64,000 nt of DNA from Cobetia amphilecti (GCF_020217465.1 NZ_CP084115.1:2108001-2172000); one strand, 5' to 3'; positions 46,223-56,235 are shown, counted from the first letter of the stretch. The notes: generated from the sequence alone by a model not told the origin. Made by a program: numbers and translations.

Positions 46223-48445
46223 ATGATGACCGCAGACGCCCCATCCTCCCGACCTCCGGCTGCGCCTGACGCGACCTGGTCAAGCGATCAGCAGTGGTTG
46301 AGCCTGAGTGCCGATGGCATCCAGCTACAGCTGGATCTCGCCGATGGCCTGCTCAAGCTGGCCCATTTCGGGCGCATCGCGCCCATCAATCCGGACCAGC
46401 ACCGCCTGATGAGCGCTGCCGCCACGCCCCAGGCCAGCCTGGATCAGCTGCCGCCCAATACCCTGTTCAATGATGCCGGGCTCGGCTTTGCCGGCTATCC
46501 CGCGCTGATCGGTGACCGCGAAGGCCGCGACTGGCTGACGGCGATGCGCCTGAGCGATGTGGCCTGCTCGACGGATGCCTCCGGCGCTCACGCCCGCCTG
46601 ACGCTTCGCGACAGCCTGAGTGAGCTGGAAGTATTGCTGGCGCTGACCGTTACCCGCGAGGGCGTATTGCGCCAGCAGACGACCCTGACCAATCAGTCAT
46701 CCGCGCCCTATCGGCTCGAGTGGCTGGCGGCCGCCTGCCTGCCGCTGCCAGTCCGCTTCGAGGAGTGCCTGAGCTTCGGCGGCCGCTGGGTGCAGGAATT
46801 CACCGAGACGCGTCATCGTCTCAGCGAAGGCACCTTCACGCTCGAGAACCGTCGCGGCCGCAGCTCGCATCAACGCGTGCCGACGCTGATCACCGGCACG
46901 CCAGGTTTCAGCGAGCAGCGTGGCGAAGTCATCACCGCGCATCTGGCGTGGAGTGGCAATCATCGCGCATTGATCGAGCGTCAATTTGATGGCAGCACTC
47001 AATTGCAGATGGGTGCCCTGCTACTGCCTGGCGAGCAGATGCTGGCCGCCGGCCACAGCGTGGCCACCCCGGAAGTGGTGATGGCCTGGTCGGATAGAGG
47101 TATCAATGGCGCTAGCCAGCGCATGCATCGCACCCTGCGCGCGCGGCTTGACTGGCCGGTGGCCGACAAGCCGCGTCCGGTACACGTCAACACCTGGGAA
47201 GCACTCTATTTCGATCACGATGCGGCGCGTCTCGAGGAGTTGGTCGTTGCTGCCGGTGAGGTGGGTGCCGAGCGTTTCGTGCTCGATGATGGCTGGTTCG
47301 TCGGCCGGAGTGGCGAGCGCGCCGCCCTTGGCGACTGGTATCTGGATTCCGACAAGTACCCGCAGGGGCTGGGGCCGCTGATCGAGTCCGTGCAGGCGCA
47401 CGGTATGGAATTCGGCTTGTGGGTCGAGCCCGAGATGGTCAACCCGGACAGTGAACTCTTCCGCACCCATCCGGATTGGATTCTCGGGCTGGAGGGGCGC
47501 GAGCAGCCGCTGGGACGTTATCAATGCGTGCTGGATCTGACTCGCCGCGAGGTCTGTGACTACCTGTTTGCGCGCCTCGATGCGCTGCTCAGCGACTACC
47601 CGATCAAGTATCTGAAATGGGACATGAATCGCGACCTGACCCACGCGGGCGGCCAGTCGGAGGAAGGACGCGGAAAGCCTGCCGCCCATGCCCAGGTCAG
47701 CGCGCTCTACTCGCTGCTGGCCCGCCTGCGAAAGGCGCATCCCGGCGTCGAGATCGAGAGCTGCGCCTCGGGCGGCGCGCGCACCGATCACGGCATTCTG
47801 CGGCACACCCATCGCGTCTGGACGTCTGACTGCAACGATCCCCACGAGCGCACGCATATCCAGCGCGGGGCCAGTCGCGTGCTGCCGCCGGAGCTTCTGG
47901 GTGCGCATATCGGCCCGCAACACGCCCATACCACCTCGCGACGCACGTCGCTCGCCTTCCGTGCCTCCACGGCGCTGTTCGGTCATCTGGGACTGGAGCT
48001 GGATGTCAGCCAGCTCGGCCAGGCAGAGCGCCGTGAGCTGGGCGGCTGGATAGCGCGCTACAAGGCGCTGCGTGGCCTGCTGCACAACGGTGTCAGCTGG
48101 CGTCTGGATTGCCTGGATGACGATCAGCATGCCCATGGCGTGGTCAGTCAGGATGGGCAGCAGGCCCTGTTCAGCATCAGCCAGCTGGCCATGCCACGCC
48201 ACGCCGTGCCCGCCGCCCAGCCGCTGGCCGGCCTGCAAGCCGACACGGCCTACCGGCTCGAGCTGCTGGAACTGCCGGAGCACCCGGAGCGACGCATGAA
48301 ACAGCTGCCCGCCTGGATCAGCCGACAACAGGCCGGCGAGCCGGTCGTCGTCTCCGGTGAGTACCTGATGCGAGAAGGCCTCGCCCTGCCGGTGCTGGAC
48401 CCCGACCAGGCAATCCTGATTCACCTCCATGCGGTAGCGCCATGA
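46223..48445 (+). CDS. Alpha-galactosidase, GH36
   Basis: It removes terminal alpha-galactosyl residues from melibiose/raffinose-type sugars or galactolipid heads. A 740-residue GH36 protein: N-terminal beta-sandwich (about 1-325), (beta/alpha)8 barrel with DDGWF, the nucleophile Asp467 in KWDMNRDL and acid/base Asp536 in SDCNDP-ER, and a C-terminal beta-domain. The glycine-rich SCASGGARTD segment is also characteristic. No signal peptide, so substrates must be imported. Two adjacent ATGs (46223, 46226) make the exact start uncertain. It follows the lactonase by 44 bp, joining hydrolysis to the galactonate pathway. Confidence 0.93.
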   Translation: MMTADAPSSRPPAAPDATWSSDQQWLSLSADGIQLQLDLADGLLKLAHFGRIAPINPDQHRLMSAAATPQASLDQLPPNTLFNDAGLGFAGYPALIGDREGRDWLTAMRLSDVACSTDASGAHARLTLRDSLSELEVLLALTVTREGVLRQQTTLTNQSSAPYRLEWLAAACLPLPVRFEECLSFGGRWVQEFTETRHRLSEGTFTLENRRGRSSHQRVPTLITGTPGFSEQRGEVITAHLAWSGNHRALIERQFDGSTQLQMGALLLPGEQMLAAGHSVATPEVVMAWSDRGINGASQRMHRTLRARLDWPVADKPRPVHVNTWEALYFDHDAARLEELVVAAGEVGAERFVLDDGWFVGRSGERAALGDWYLDSDKYPQGLGPLIESVQAHGMEFGLWVEPEMVNPDSELFRTHPDWILGLEGREQPLGRYQCVLDLTRREVCDYLFARLDALLSDYPIKYLKWDMNRDLTHAGGQSEEGRGKPAAHAQVSALYSLLARLRKAHPGVEIESCASGGARTDHGILRHTHRVWTSDCNDPHERTHIQRGASRVLPPELLGAHIGPQHAHTTSRRTSLAFRASTALFGHLGLELDVSQLGQAERRELGGWIARYKALRGLLHNGVSWRLDCLDDDQHAHGVVSQDGQQALFSISQLAMPRHAVPAAQPLAGLQADTAYRLELLELPEHPERRMKQLPAWISRQQAGEPVVVSGEYLMREGLALPVLDPDQAILIHLHAVAP

Positions 48446-48515
48446 CGCGTGCCACGCAGGATGTCATTGCATGCGACGCGCTCGCTCCCCACTTTCAGCA
48501 TCAAGGATGAACCCC

Positions 48516-50504
48516 ATGCAGCTCGGTGTCTGTTATTACCCGGAACACTGGCCACGTGATCGCTGGCCGCAGGATGCTCGCGACATGATGGAAGCCGGCG
48601 TTCGTGTCGTGCGTATCGGAGAATTCGCCTGGAGTCGCCTGGAGCCCAGCGCGGGTGACCTGCGCTTCGAGTGGCTGGATGAGGCCGTCGAGGTTCTGGC
48701 GGCGGCTGGTCTCAAGATCGTGATGGGCACGCCCACGGCGACACCGCCCAAGTGGCTGGTGGATGCTCATCCGGAAATTCTGGCCGTCGATGAGAATGGC
48801 GACACACGCGGCTATGGCTCGCGTCGTCACTACTGCTTCTCTTCGCCGACGTTCCGCACCTTGAGCGAGCGCATCGTGCGCCTGATGGGCGAGCGCTACG
48901 CCCACCATCCCGCGGTCATCGCCTGGCAGACCGACAACGAGTACGGCTGCCATGACACCATCCTCAGTTACTCCGCAGCGGCCCGCGCCCGCTTCCCCCA
49001 ATGGCTCGAGGCGCGCTATGGCACGGTCGAGGCCCTCAATGAGGCCTGGGGCACGGTGTTCTGGAGCATGGAAGTCAGCGAGTTCTCCCAGGTCGAGGCG
49101 CCCGTCGGCACCGTGACCGAGCCGCATCCGGCCATCGTGCTCGATTATCGACGCTTCTGCTCCGACATGGTGGTCGAATACAACCGCCTGCAGGTCGACA
49201 CCCTGCGTGCCGCGGGTGTCAGCGGCGATATCGTGCACAACTTCATGGGCCTGTTCACCGAATTCGATCACTTCGATGTCGCCCGGGACCTGGATATCGC
49301 CAGCTGGGACAGCTACCCGCTGGGCTTTCTGGAGCGCGGCGCCCACGACGACGCCACCAAGGCCCATTATCGCCAGCAAGGTCATCCGGACTTTGCCGGC
49401 TTCCATCACGACCTCTACCGCGCCATGTGCAAGGGCCGCTGGTGGGTGATGGAGCAGCAGCCGGGCCCGGTCAACTGGGCGATCAGCAACGCCGCGCCCT
49501 TGCCCGGCATGGTGCGACTGTGGAGCCACGAAGCCTTCGCGCATGGCGCCGAAGTCGTTTCCTACTTCCGCTGGCGTCAGGCGCCCTTCGCCCAGGAGCA
49601 GATGCACGCTGGCCTGCTGCGCCCGGATGGCTCGCCCGCCTCGGCCTGGCCGGAGCTCTTGCAGGTGCGCGATGAACTGGCGACACTCGCGGAACATGAC
49701 TCGGCGTCTGCCCAGCAGGCGCCCGCCGCCCTGATGTTCGATTACGCCTCCATCTGGGCCTGTCAGATCCAGCCTCACGCCGAGAACTTCAACCCGCTCG
49801 AACTGTACCTGAGCTGGTACAGCGCGCTGCGGCGGCTCGGGCTTGATGTCGATATTGTCTCACCGCGCGATGCGCTTTCTGGCTATTCACTGATTGTGCT
49901 GCCCTGTCAGGTAATTGCCGATGAGGCACTGGCGGCGCGTCTTAGCACGGCGCGCGATTCAGGCAGTCGCGTGGTGATCGGCGCACGCTCCGGCTCGCGC
50001 ACGCCGGAGTTTCAGATACCCGCGCAGTTGGCACCCGGCGCACTCAGCGAGCTGGCTGGCGTCACGGTCGATCGAGTCGACGGCCTGCGGCCAGGTGCCA
50101 AGCCGGCCGTCATGTTGAGCAACGGTGCACACGGCCATGCCCTGCGCTGGCGCGACCTGCTCGACCATCAGCGCACCAGTGCCCAGGTGGTAACGCGCTT
50201 CGAGGATGGCGAACCCGCCATCCTGCATCAGCGCGGTGTCAGCTATCTGACCGCCTGGTTGAGTGAAGACACTCTGGTGGCGATTCTGCAGGCGGAGTGT
50301 CAGGCCTGCGGCATCACCACTCATGCCCTGCCCGACGGCGTGCGCCTGAGGCGGCGCGGGCCGCTGAACTTCGCCTTCAACTATGCCCCCGAGCCGCGCT
50401 GGCTGCCGGAAGGCCTCGTCAATGACAGCGGGCTGCTGGCCGGTAGCCGGGTGCTGGCACCCGCTGACGTCTGTATCTGGTTCAGTGACGAAAAGCGCCC
50501 CTGA
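48516..50504 (+). CDS. Beta-galactosidase, GH42
   Basis: It cleaves beta-galactosides to free galactose. A 662-residue GH42 protein with catalytic domain (about 1-385), trimerisation domain and C-terminal beta-domain. The acid/base Glu142 is in TDNEYGCH and the nucleophile Glu313 is in WVMEQQPGP. GVCYYPEHWP at the very N-terminus is typical. The start at 48516 is chosen from AAGGA eight bases before; 48507 and 48471 are alternatives. Cytoplasmic by lack of a signal peptide. Followed by a terminator, so it is the last gene of the cluster's main operon. Confidence 0.94.
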   Translation: MQLGVCYYPEHWPRDRWPQDARDMMEAGVRVVRIGEFAWSRLEPSAGDLRFEWLDEAVEVLAAAGLKIVMGTPTATPPKWLVDAHPEILAVDENGDTRGYGSRRHYCFSSPTFRTLSERIVRLMGERYAHHPAVIAWQTDNEYGCHDTILSYSAAARARFPQWLEARYGTVEALNEAWGTVFWSMEVSEFSQVEAPVGTVTEPHPAIVLDYRRFCSDMVVEYNRLQVDTLRAAGVSGDIVHNFMGLFTEFDHFDVARDLDIASWDSYPLGFLERGAHDDATKAHYRQQGHPDFAGFHHDLYRAMCKGRWWVMEQQPGPVNWAISNAAPLPGMVRLWSHEAFAHGAEVVSYFRWRQAPFAQEQMHAGLLRPDGSPASAWPELLQVRDELATLAEHDSASAQQAPAALMFDYASIWACQIQPHAENFNPLELYLSWYSALRRLGLDVDIVSPRDALSGYSLIVLPCQVIADEALAARLSTARDSGSRVVIGARSGSRTPEFQIPAQLAPGALSELAGVTVDRVDGLRPGAKPAVMLSNGAHGHALRWRDLLDHQRTSAQVVTRFEDGEPAILHQRGVSYLTAWLSEDTLVAILQAECQACGITTHALPDGVRLRRRGPLNFAFNYAPEPRWLPEGLVNDSGLLAGSRVLAPADVCIWFSDEKRP

Positions 50505-50606
50505 GTGCGGCGGCTCCTGCCCACTCATTCAACGCGAAAATCGACTTTGCTTGAAAGCAGGACATCTCTCGGATTTCGCGACCGGCAGACTGTTCGATCA
50601 CTTGTC

Positions 50607-50632
50607 GCGGCGCCTTCGGGCGCCGCTTTTTT
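50607..50632 (+). terminator. Terminator after the GH42 gene
   Basis: An 8-bp GC stem (50607-50614 with 50619-50626), TTCG tetraloop and six T. Confidence 0.95.
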
Positions 50633-50865
50633 GGATAGCTATTCTGGGTCTGCAGGCTTCATGAGTGACTACAACACGTGCTGACCCCCCCCCCTGCTTA
50701 CCGGATGACTGAGGCTGTCTTATCGTCAAAATAAAGCAGAATGAAGATAACGGTATATATTTTGATGTAAAACGACCTCTCTTTTCACTGCGCAAGGCCA
50801 GATGGAGTTTGCCCTTGAGTGCTTGCTGACCGCACAGCGCTGCCACTTAAGGCGCATTGTTCTCA

Positions 50866-50874
50866 TGTCAGACA
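50866..50874 (+). promoter_or_regulatory. Second TGTC-N-GACA operator, before the GntP permease gene
   Basis: TGTCAGACA shares the palindromic core of the site at 40369. A wider symmetry ATTGT...ACAAT surrounds it. It lies 138 bp before the permease start in a 380-bp gap downstream of the GH42 terminator, so the permease has its own promoter. Confidence 0.6.
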
Positions 50875-51011
50875 ATCTCTAGTGTGCTGGATGTCTCTGT
50901 ATATAAGCCAATAAATAGCAAAAACAACAGGCCACGCACCTGTAAACAGGACAACCGTCGTCAATGGCAGACGACCCACGACTACGATAACGCCAACTAC
51001 GAGATACCCCC

Positions 51012-52400
51012 ATGAGTATTCTTGCCATTCTGATATCGCTCGGGCTGCTGATGTTCCTGGCCTACCGCGGTATCACCGTTCTCTTGCTTGCCCCTCTGAT
51101 GGCCGCCCTCGCCGTCGTCCTGTCAGGAGATGCAGCCGCCCTGCTGCCCAGCTACACCGTGACCTTCATGAGTCAGCTGGGCGGCTATCTGGCAAAGTTC
51201 TTCCCGCTGTTCATCCTCGGTGCCCTATTCGGTCAACTGATGGCCGATTCCGGGGCCGCGCATGCCATCTCCGAAGGCCTGGTCAAACGCCTAGGCACAC
51301 GCCATGTGATCCTGACTGTGGTCCTGGCCTGTGCACTGCTCACCTATGGGGGCGTCTCGCTGTTCGTGGTCGCCTTCGCCGTCTACCCGATTGGCGCTCA
51401 GCTCTTCCAGCGCACCGGCACGCCCAAGCGACTGCTGCCCGCGGCCATCGCCCTCGGCTCCTTCACTTTCACCATGACGGCACTCCCCGGCACACCTGCC
51501 ATCCAGAACGCCATCCCGATCCCCTACTTCCAGACCAACAGCTTTGCAGCGCCAGGCCTGGGCATCATCGCAGGCCTGATCATGCTAGGGCTGGGTACCT
51601 GGTGGCTGAAGGGACGTGCCAGCAAGGCTCAGGCACAGGGGGAAGGCTACGGAGTTCACAAGGACGAAGCGCTGGAGGAATCCATGGCGCCCACCGCACA
51701 GATGGGCATGATCACGGCGCTGATTCCGCTGGTGATGGTCATCGGCCTGAACGCCCTGATGACCTATCTCGTCTTCCCGCGCATCGATTTCTCCTACCTG
51801 AGCGAGGCCTTCCCGGAGCTTGACCCGGCGGGCGCCACCGGCATGTGGTCGATCCTGATCGCGCTGGCCTTGGCCTCCACCTGGCTGGTCATCTCACGTT
51901 GGAAGCAGTGGGCCGACCTGAAGACCACCGTCAACAATGGCTGCTTTGGCGCCATGCTGCCGGTCTTCAATACCGCCTCAGAGGTGGGATATGGCGCGGT
52001 GATCGCCAGCCTGGCCGGTTTCGCGATGGTCAAGGAGGCGGTGCTCGGCCTGTATCCGGGCAACCCGCTGATCTCGGAAGCGGTGGCAGTCAATGTGCTG
52101 GCCGGCATCACCGGCTCGTCATCCGGCGGCATGAGCATCGCGCTGTCGACTCTAGGCGAAACCTACCGCGAGATGGCCGTCAATGCCGGCATCGACCTGG
52201 AACTGATGCACCGCGTGGCGGCGCTGGCGGCGGGCAGCATGGACACCTTGCCGCATTCCGGAGCGGTCATCACCCTGCTGGCGATCTGCAAGCTGACTCA
52301 CCGCCAATCCTACGGCCAGATGTTCATGATGACGGTCGCCTTCCCGATGCTGGCCCTGATTGCCGTCGTGACCCTGGGCAGCCTGGTCGGCAGTTTCTGA
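51012..52400 (+). CDS. GntP-family sugar acid permease
   Basis: An inner-membrane proton symporter for sugar acids or related carboxylates. The 462-residue protein has about 12 hydrophobic helices, with GntP-like segments FFPLFILGALFGQLMADSGAA, ALGSFTFTMTALPGTPAIQN and ITGSSSGGMSIAL. The shared TGTC-N-GACA operator and its place next to galactonate genes suggest that it brings in galactonate. A 3-hydroxybutyrate or gluconate role is possible because the family is broad. It is closed by a strong terminator. Confidence 0.87.
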   Translation: MSILAILISLGLLMFLAYRGITVLLLAPLMAALAVVLSGDAAALLPSYTVTFMSQLGGYLAKFFPLFILGALFGQLMADSGAAHAISEGLVKRLGTRHVILTVVLACALLTYGGVSLFVVAFAVYPIGAQLFQRTGTPKRLLPAAIALGSFTFTMTALPGTPAIQNAIPIPYFQTNSFAAPGLGIIAGLIMLGLGTWWLKGRASKAQAQGEGYGVHKDEALEESMAPTAQMGMITALIPLVMVIGLNALMTYLVFPRIDFSYLSEAFPELDPAGATGMWSILIALALASTWLVISRWKQWADLKTTVNNGCFGAMLPVFNTASEVGYGAVIASLAGFAMVKEAVLGLYPGNPLISEAVAVNVLAGITGSSSGGMSIALSTLGETYREMAVNAGIDLELMHRVAALAAGSMDTLPHSGAVITLLAICKLTHRQSYGQMFMMTVAFPMLALIAVVTLGSLVGSF

Positions 52401-52468
52401 GCCGTAACAGCTTTTGAACCGTTTAAGCTACTGGCCATAAGCGGAGCAAAGTGACACCAATACAATGA

Positions 52469-52502
52469 CAAGAAGGCCACCCATTCGGGTGGCCTTCTTG
52501 TT
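52469..52502. terminator. Terminator between GntP and the convergent small gene
   Basis: A perfect 14-bp stem (52469-52482 with 52487-52500) and ATTC loop; T-rich TTG tail on +. Likely works in both directions. Confidence 0.9.
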
Positions 52503-52532
52503 GAGCAATCACGCCAGCAATGCGCTGACACC

Positions 52533-52856
52533 TCAGTAGACGTGGTGAGCCCGCTTCGGGTTCAGCGTCTCATGACGTGCACGCGTCTTTATCCAGAGCG
52601 TAAGGTCATCGCGGTCGGTGCCTGGATTCTCGGCGACCCACTCGACGATACGCGAGGCGATGAATTCGGCATGAAACTCATCATCGAACTGCAGCAGCAT
52701 GAGGTCCTCGCCCGCCTGAGAGATGCGCAACAATACCTCGCTGGTCGGCAGTACATAGAGATTCAACTCATGCAGGTATTGTGTCGTGAAGGTGACACGC
52801 CGAAAGCGTTCGGGAACATTGCGCCCGCTGTGAGTAATATCATTCATGAAAGCCAT
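52533..52856 (-). CDS. Conserved-looking small protein of unknown function
   Basis: Not recognised. A 107-residue cytoplasmic protein with mixed alpha/beta character: TFTTQYLHELNLYVLPTSEVLLRISQ, then an acidic QFDDEFHAEFIASRIVEWVAENPG and a basic end (WIKTRARHETLNPKRAHHVY). No signal or membrane segment. The start is put at 52856 because AGGAGAG lies four bases upstream; earlier Met codons at 52883 and 52871 lack a ribosome site. It stands alone, convergent to the permease gene and 180 bp from the efflux pump gene. Confidence 0.7.
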   Translation of the reverse strand: MAFMNDITHSGRNVPERFRRVTFTTQYLHELNLYVLPTSEVLLRISQAGEDLMLLQFDDEFHAEFIASRIVEWVAENPGTDRDDLTLWIKTRARHETLNPKRAHHVY

Positions 52857-53040
52857 GGCTCTCTCCTGCATCAAGGCGCTCATCGTTTTTGCTCATTTTT
52901 GAGCTTTGCCACTTATCATAGCGCACAGGATGTACTTCCGGCTGATTTATGCATATATTTTAATAAAACCTGCAAACAACATCCTTCAACCGGTTATCAA
53001 CTCTATATCCTGGCAAGTCACTTTCGGATAGCGGCCGTTA

Positions 53041-55251
53041 TCACTGTTGCCGCTGAAGCAATGCATCACTTTGCAAGGTTAGCTGAACTCGCGTCAGCCA
53101 GCCCGCCAGCAGCGCCTGCTTGTGCCGACTCATGGTGCGATGTTGCTCGATCACTTCGCATAATCGATCGCCGGCCGCACGCATTCTGGTAGGGCTCTCC
53201 CCTCGGGCACAGCGCTGATAGTCATCCGCCAGCCCATGGATCAATTCGCGCAAGGCGTGCTGTACCGGGCGCGGCACATCGTTGCCCAATTCCCGCCGCA
53301 CGAAGCCTATGCCGCGTCCGATATCCATCCCTGTCAGGCCCAGCGTCAGTAGCGGCATTCCGAGCACTTGCTCCTGTGCAGCATCGGGCTGGCCGTTTGC
53401 AGTTTCGCCACTGCGGCGCGCTTCCTGTTCACGACTGCGAGTCTGCTCATGCCGGGCCAGGCGCAACAGCCTGTCGCCCATACGGCCGCCGAACCAGCTG
53501 TCCAGGCGTTCGGTAGAGCGCTCCGCCAGCTCACGAATATCACTCGCCGTGGCGCGAATCAGCTGGCGCTTGTCCCAACCGGCTCCCGGCACAGGGATCA
53601 GGCGGAATCCAATGATGGTCACGATCAGACCGATCCCGGCTGCCAGACTTCGATTGAGGGTATAGGCGACATCGAAGGTCATACCGTTGTCCGGCATCAC
53701 CAGCAGAATATTGAACACCACGAAGGGCAAGGCGATACCCGCCAGCGCCGGCACGACGGACCCCATCAGGCCGAGGAACAGAGGAATACTGAAGATGGTC
53801 ACAAAGGGCACGAAGTGGTGGGCGTGACTGAGCATGACATTGCCGAACAGCAATACGCTCGGGACCGCCAGCAGCAAGCCCTTGAGCACCATCGGAATGA
53901 TCGGCGCCGGATCACCACGGCTGACGAAGATGCCCGAGAACAAAGTCCCTAGCAGCATGGCCACCGCCCCGTTGTCCCACGCCGTCGCAAGCCAGAAGAT
54001 AGCCGTGGCGCTGAAGATGGTCATCGCGCGGATCGCATCAATGGCGGCGCGTCCGTGATCGCGGTGCCAACTCATGCTTGGCTGACGCAGCTGATGACGG
54101 TCGGGATGATTGATGACCTCACGTGCCTGCAGGATGACCAGCGCATGCCCCAGCACCTCACGCAGACTGAACAGCAATCTGGCTTCCAGCGCGGTGATGC
54201 TTCGCTGACCGCGTGACAGGCGCAGACATTCCCCGCGCAGCTCCTTGAGCGTCTTGCGAGCCTGGGCCGTGCCCTGATTGTCGGCCATGCTTTGTAAAGC
54301 CGCGCCCAGACGTTGCATCAGGTCCTGGGTCGGCTGACTGAAACGCTCGGCTTCCTCTCTCTTTACCTGGTTCAACTCGTTGGGCTGTGCGCTTGCCCCA
54401 CCGTCATCGTTCTGTGATGGCACAAAGAACTCGGGATGACGCAGCTGGTGCAGGGCCTTGAGTGTCGCGTAGAGACGCATGCTGCGCCGTGTCAGCAAGT
54501 GAACACCGCGAATACGTCCCTTGCCTTGGGGGCCTTCATAACGCGCCGAGTGAGCATCGATCTCGAGATTGTTGAGCGCCTCCAACCCGGTCATCATCTG
54601 CTCGAGCATCGCCATGCGTTCCTGATGTTGATCCTTTTGCCGTCCAGTTGTCTTGCCTCCCTCTAACGGCATCGAGAACGCCAGCGCCATATAGCGGAAG
54701 GTGGCATTCACCGCTGTGTCCGCCAGCTGGCCGAGATGATCCCGTACCCGTATCGGCCATAGCAGCGCACTCACGACGACAGCACACAGCGCGCCGAGAC
54801 TCAGCTCACTGAGACGGGCCAGCGCCACCGAGAAGAAGTCATCCGGCGCCGAGGACGTCAGCACCACGATGATCATGCAGGCCACCGCCGCCATCACACA
54901 GCCATAGGACAGATTGTTGTGCGTCAGCGAGGCGCCATAGATACATAGCCCGATCCACAGTGTGACCGAGCCCAGCGCCAGTTCGGGTACCTGGGCAAAG
55001 CAGCCCATGATCACCACGGCCACACAGGTACCGACGAAGGTACCCGTGACCTGACAGATGCCCTTCTCGACCACCATGCCCGACATCGGACGTGTCTGCA
55101 GAAACGCCGCCGAGATCAGCGCCCAATAGGGTCGATCGAGGTCGAAGAAGAAGGCGGCGTAGAGGGCCAGCGCCATCGCCAGCACACCCTTGGTGGCGAA
55201 CTTCAGGGCGAACGGCGAAGGCCTGAGAAAGGCGGCCAGAGCGGGAGACAT
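53041..55251 (-). CDS. FUSC/AaeB-like efflux permease
   Basis: The membrane pump of an aromatic-carboxylate-type efflux system. The 736-residue protein has the AaeB plan: five or six N-terminal helices (about 15-175, starting FATKGVLAMALALYAAFFFDLDRPYWAL), a large cytoplasmic part (about 175-370), a second set of helices (about 385-530), and a cytoplasmic C-terminal tail. The conserved RPYWALIS and RPMSGMVVEKG sequences are those of p-hydroxybenzoate exporters. It follows the membrane fusion protein by 3 bp. Substrate not determined; an AaeR-type regulator is not nearby. Confidence 0.88.
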   Translation of the reverse strand: MSPALAAFLRPSPFALKFATKGVLAMALALYAAFFFDLDRPYWALISAAFLQTRPMSGMVVEKGICQVTGTFVGTCVAVVIMGCFAQVPELALGSVTLWIGLCIYGASLTHNNLSYGCVMAAVACMIIVVLTSSAPDDFFSVALARLSELSLGALCAVVVSALLWPIRVRDHLGQLADTAVNATFRYMALAFSMPLEGGKTTGRQKDQHQERMAMLEQMMTGLEALNNLEIDAHSARYEGPQGKGRIRGVHLLTRRSMRLYATLKALHQLRHPEFFVPSQNDDGGASAQPNELNQVKREEAERFSQPTQDLMQRLGAALQSMADNQGTAQARKTLKELRGECLRLSRGQRSITALEARLLFSLREVLGHALVILQAREVINHPDRHQLRQPSMSWHRDHGRAAIDAIRAMTIFSATAIFWLATAWDNGAVAMLLGTLFSGIFVSRGDPAPIIPMVLKGLLLAVPSVLLFGNVMLSHAHHFVPFVTIFSIPLFLGLMGSVVPALAGIALPFVVFNILLVMPDNGMTFDVAYTLNRSLAAGIGLIVTIIGFRLIPVPGAGWDKRQLIRATASDIRELAERSTERLDSWFGGRMGDRLLRLARHEQTRSREQEARRSGETANGQPDAAQEQVLGMPLLTLGLTGMDIGRGIGFVRRELGNDVPRPVQHALRELIHGLADDYQRCARGESPTRMRAAGDRLCEVIEQHRTMSRHKQALLAGWLTRVQLTLQSDALLQRQQ

Positions 55252-55254
55252 GGA

Positions 55255-56235
55255 TCAGTGCTTCCCGTCTGCGTCTTGGGCGGCCTGATCTATCTCGTCA
55301 GGTTCCGCCTTGGCAGGATCCGCCTTGGCATGACTGGTCTCATCCTTGCCATCCTCAGCAGTGATCAGCCTGACACTCGCCGTCATGCCGGCGGCAAGAT
55401 TGACACCTGAGGCACGTACCGCCTCGATATCATCAAATTCCACCCGTACCGGAATGCGCTGCGCCAGACGCACCCAACTGAAGGTGGCGCTGACCTGAGG
55501 CAGCTGCTGGGCATTGGTCGCGGTATTGTCATCGGCGATGCCCTGACCGATCCCCACGACCCGCCCCTTGAAGTCTTCATTGCCGCTCATCAGCGTGATC
55601 TGGACCGGATCGCCCGGACGCACATGCTGCAGCTTGGTCTCCTGGAAGTAGGCGCTCAGGTAGAAGGAGTCTTCCTTGATCAGCGCCATCACCGCCGTGC
55701 CGGCCGTGACGTAATTGCCCTGACTGAGGTGCATGTTGAGAATGCTACCGTCGGCGGGTGCCACAAGACGCGTACGATCGAGATCCAGCTGCGCGGATTG
55801 CACCGCGGCTTCGGCCTGTTGCACGTCGGCGCGGGCGACTTCGGCTTCCAGACGCGCACTGTCGCGCTCTTCCTCACTGATGGCACGATTGGTCAAGCGA
55901 CCACGACGATTGGCTTCATGCTCCTTCAGACTCAGGGTCGCCCTGGCACTGGCGAGACTGGCCTTGGCCTTGGCGAGCGCGGCCTCATAGCGCGCACGAT
56001 CGACCTGAAGGATGACGTCCCCTTCCTTGACGCGCGTGGTATCCGCCACATTCAGCTCACGCACCCAACCGGAGACATCCGGGCTCAACGTGATCACCTC
56101 GGCGCGCACCCGGGCGTCGCGCGTCCAGGGACTGTACATGTAGGTATTCCACAGCCACACCGCACACCAGGCTGCAGCCGCCACCAGACAGAGAGTGATG
56201 ATCCATTTGACGGCTTTGTGTCGCAGGTTGCGCAT
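55255..56235 (-). CDS. HlyD-family membrane fusion protein (AaeA-like)
   Basis: It bridges the AaeB-like pump towards the outer membrane. The 326-residue product has a single N-terminal anchor (about 10-28), a biotinyl-lipoyl-like domain (SPDVSGWVRELNVADTTRVKEGDVILQVD), a helical hairpin (about 80-145), the second lipoyl half (DLDRTRLVAPADGSILNMHLSQGNYV) and a beta-barrel. The C-terminus is a Lys/Ala/Asp/Glu-rich tail of about 30 residues. AAGGAAA upstream decides the start at 56235. It is the second gene of an X-A-B operon. Confidence 0.9.
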   Translation of the reverse strand: MRNLRHKAVKWIITLCLVAAAAWCAVWLWNTYMYSPWTRDARVRAEVITLSPDVSGWVRELNVADTTRVKEGDVILQVDRARYEAALAKAKASLASARATLSLKEHEANRRGRLTNRAISEEERDSARLEAEVARADVQQAEAAVQSAQLDLDRTRLVAPADGSILNMHLSQGNYVTAGTAVMALIKEDSFYLSAYFQETKLQHVRPGDPVQITLMSGNEDFKGRVVGIGQGIADDNTATNAQQLPQVSATFSWVRLAQRIPVRVEFDDIEAVRASGVNLAAGMTASVRLITAEDGKDETSHAKADPAKAEPDEIDQAAQDADGKH

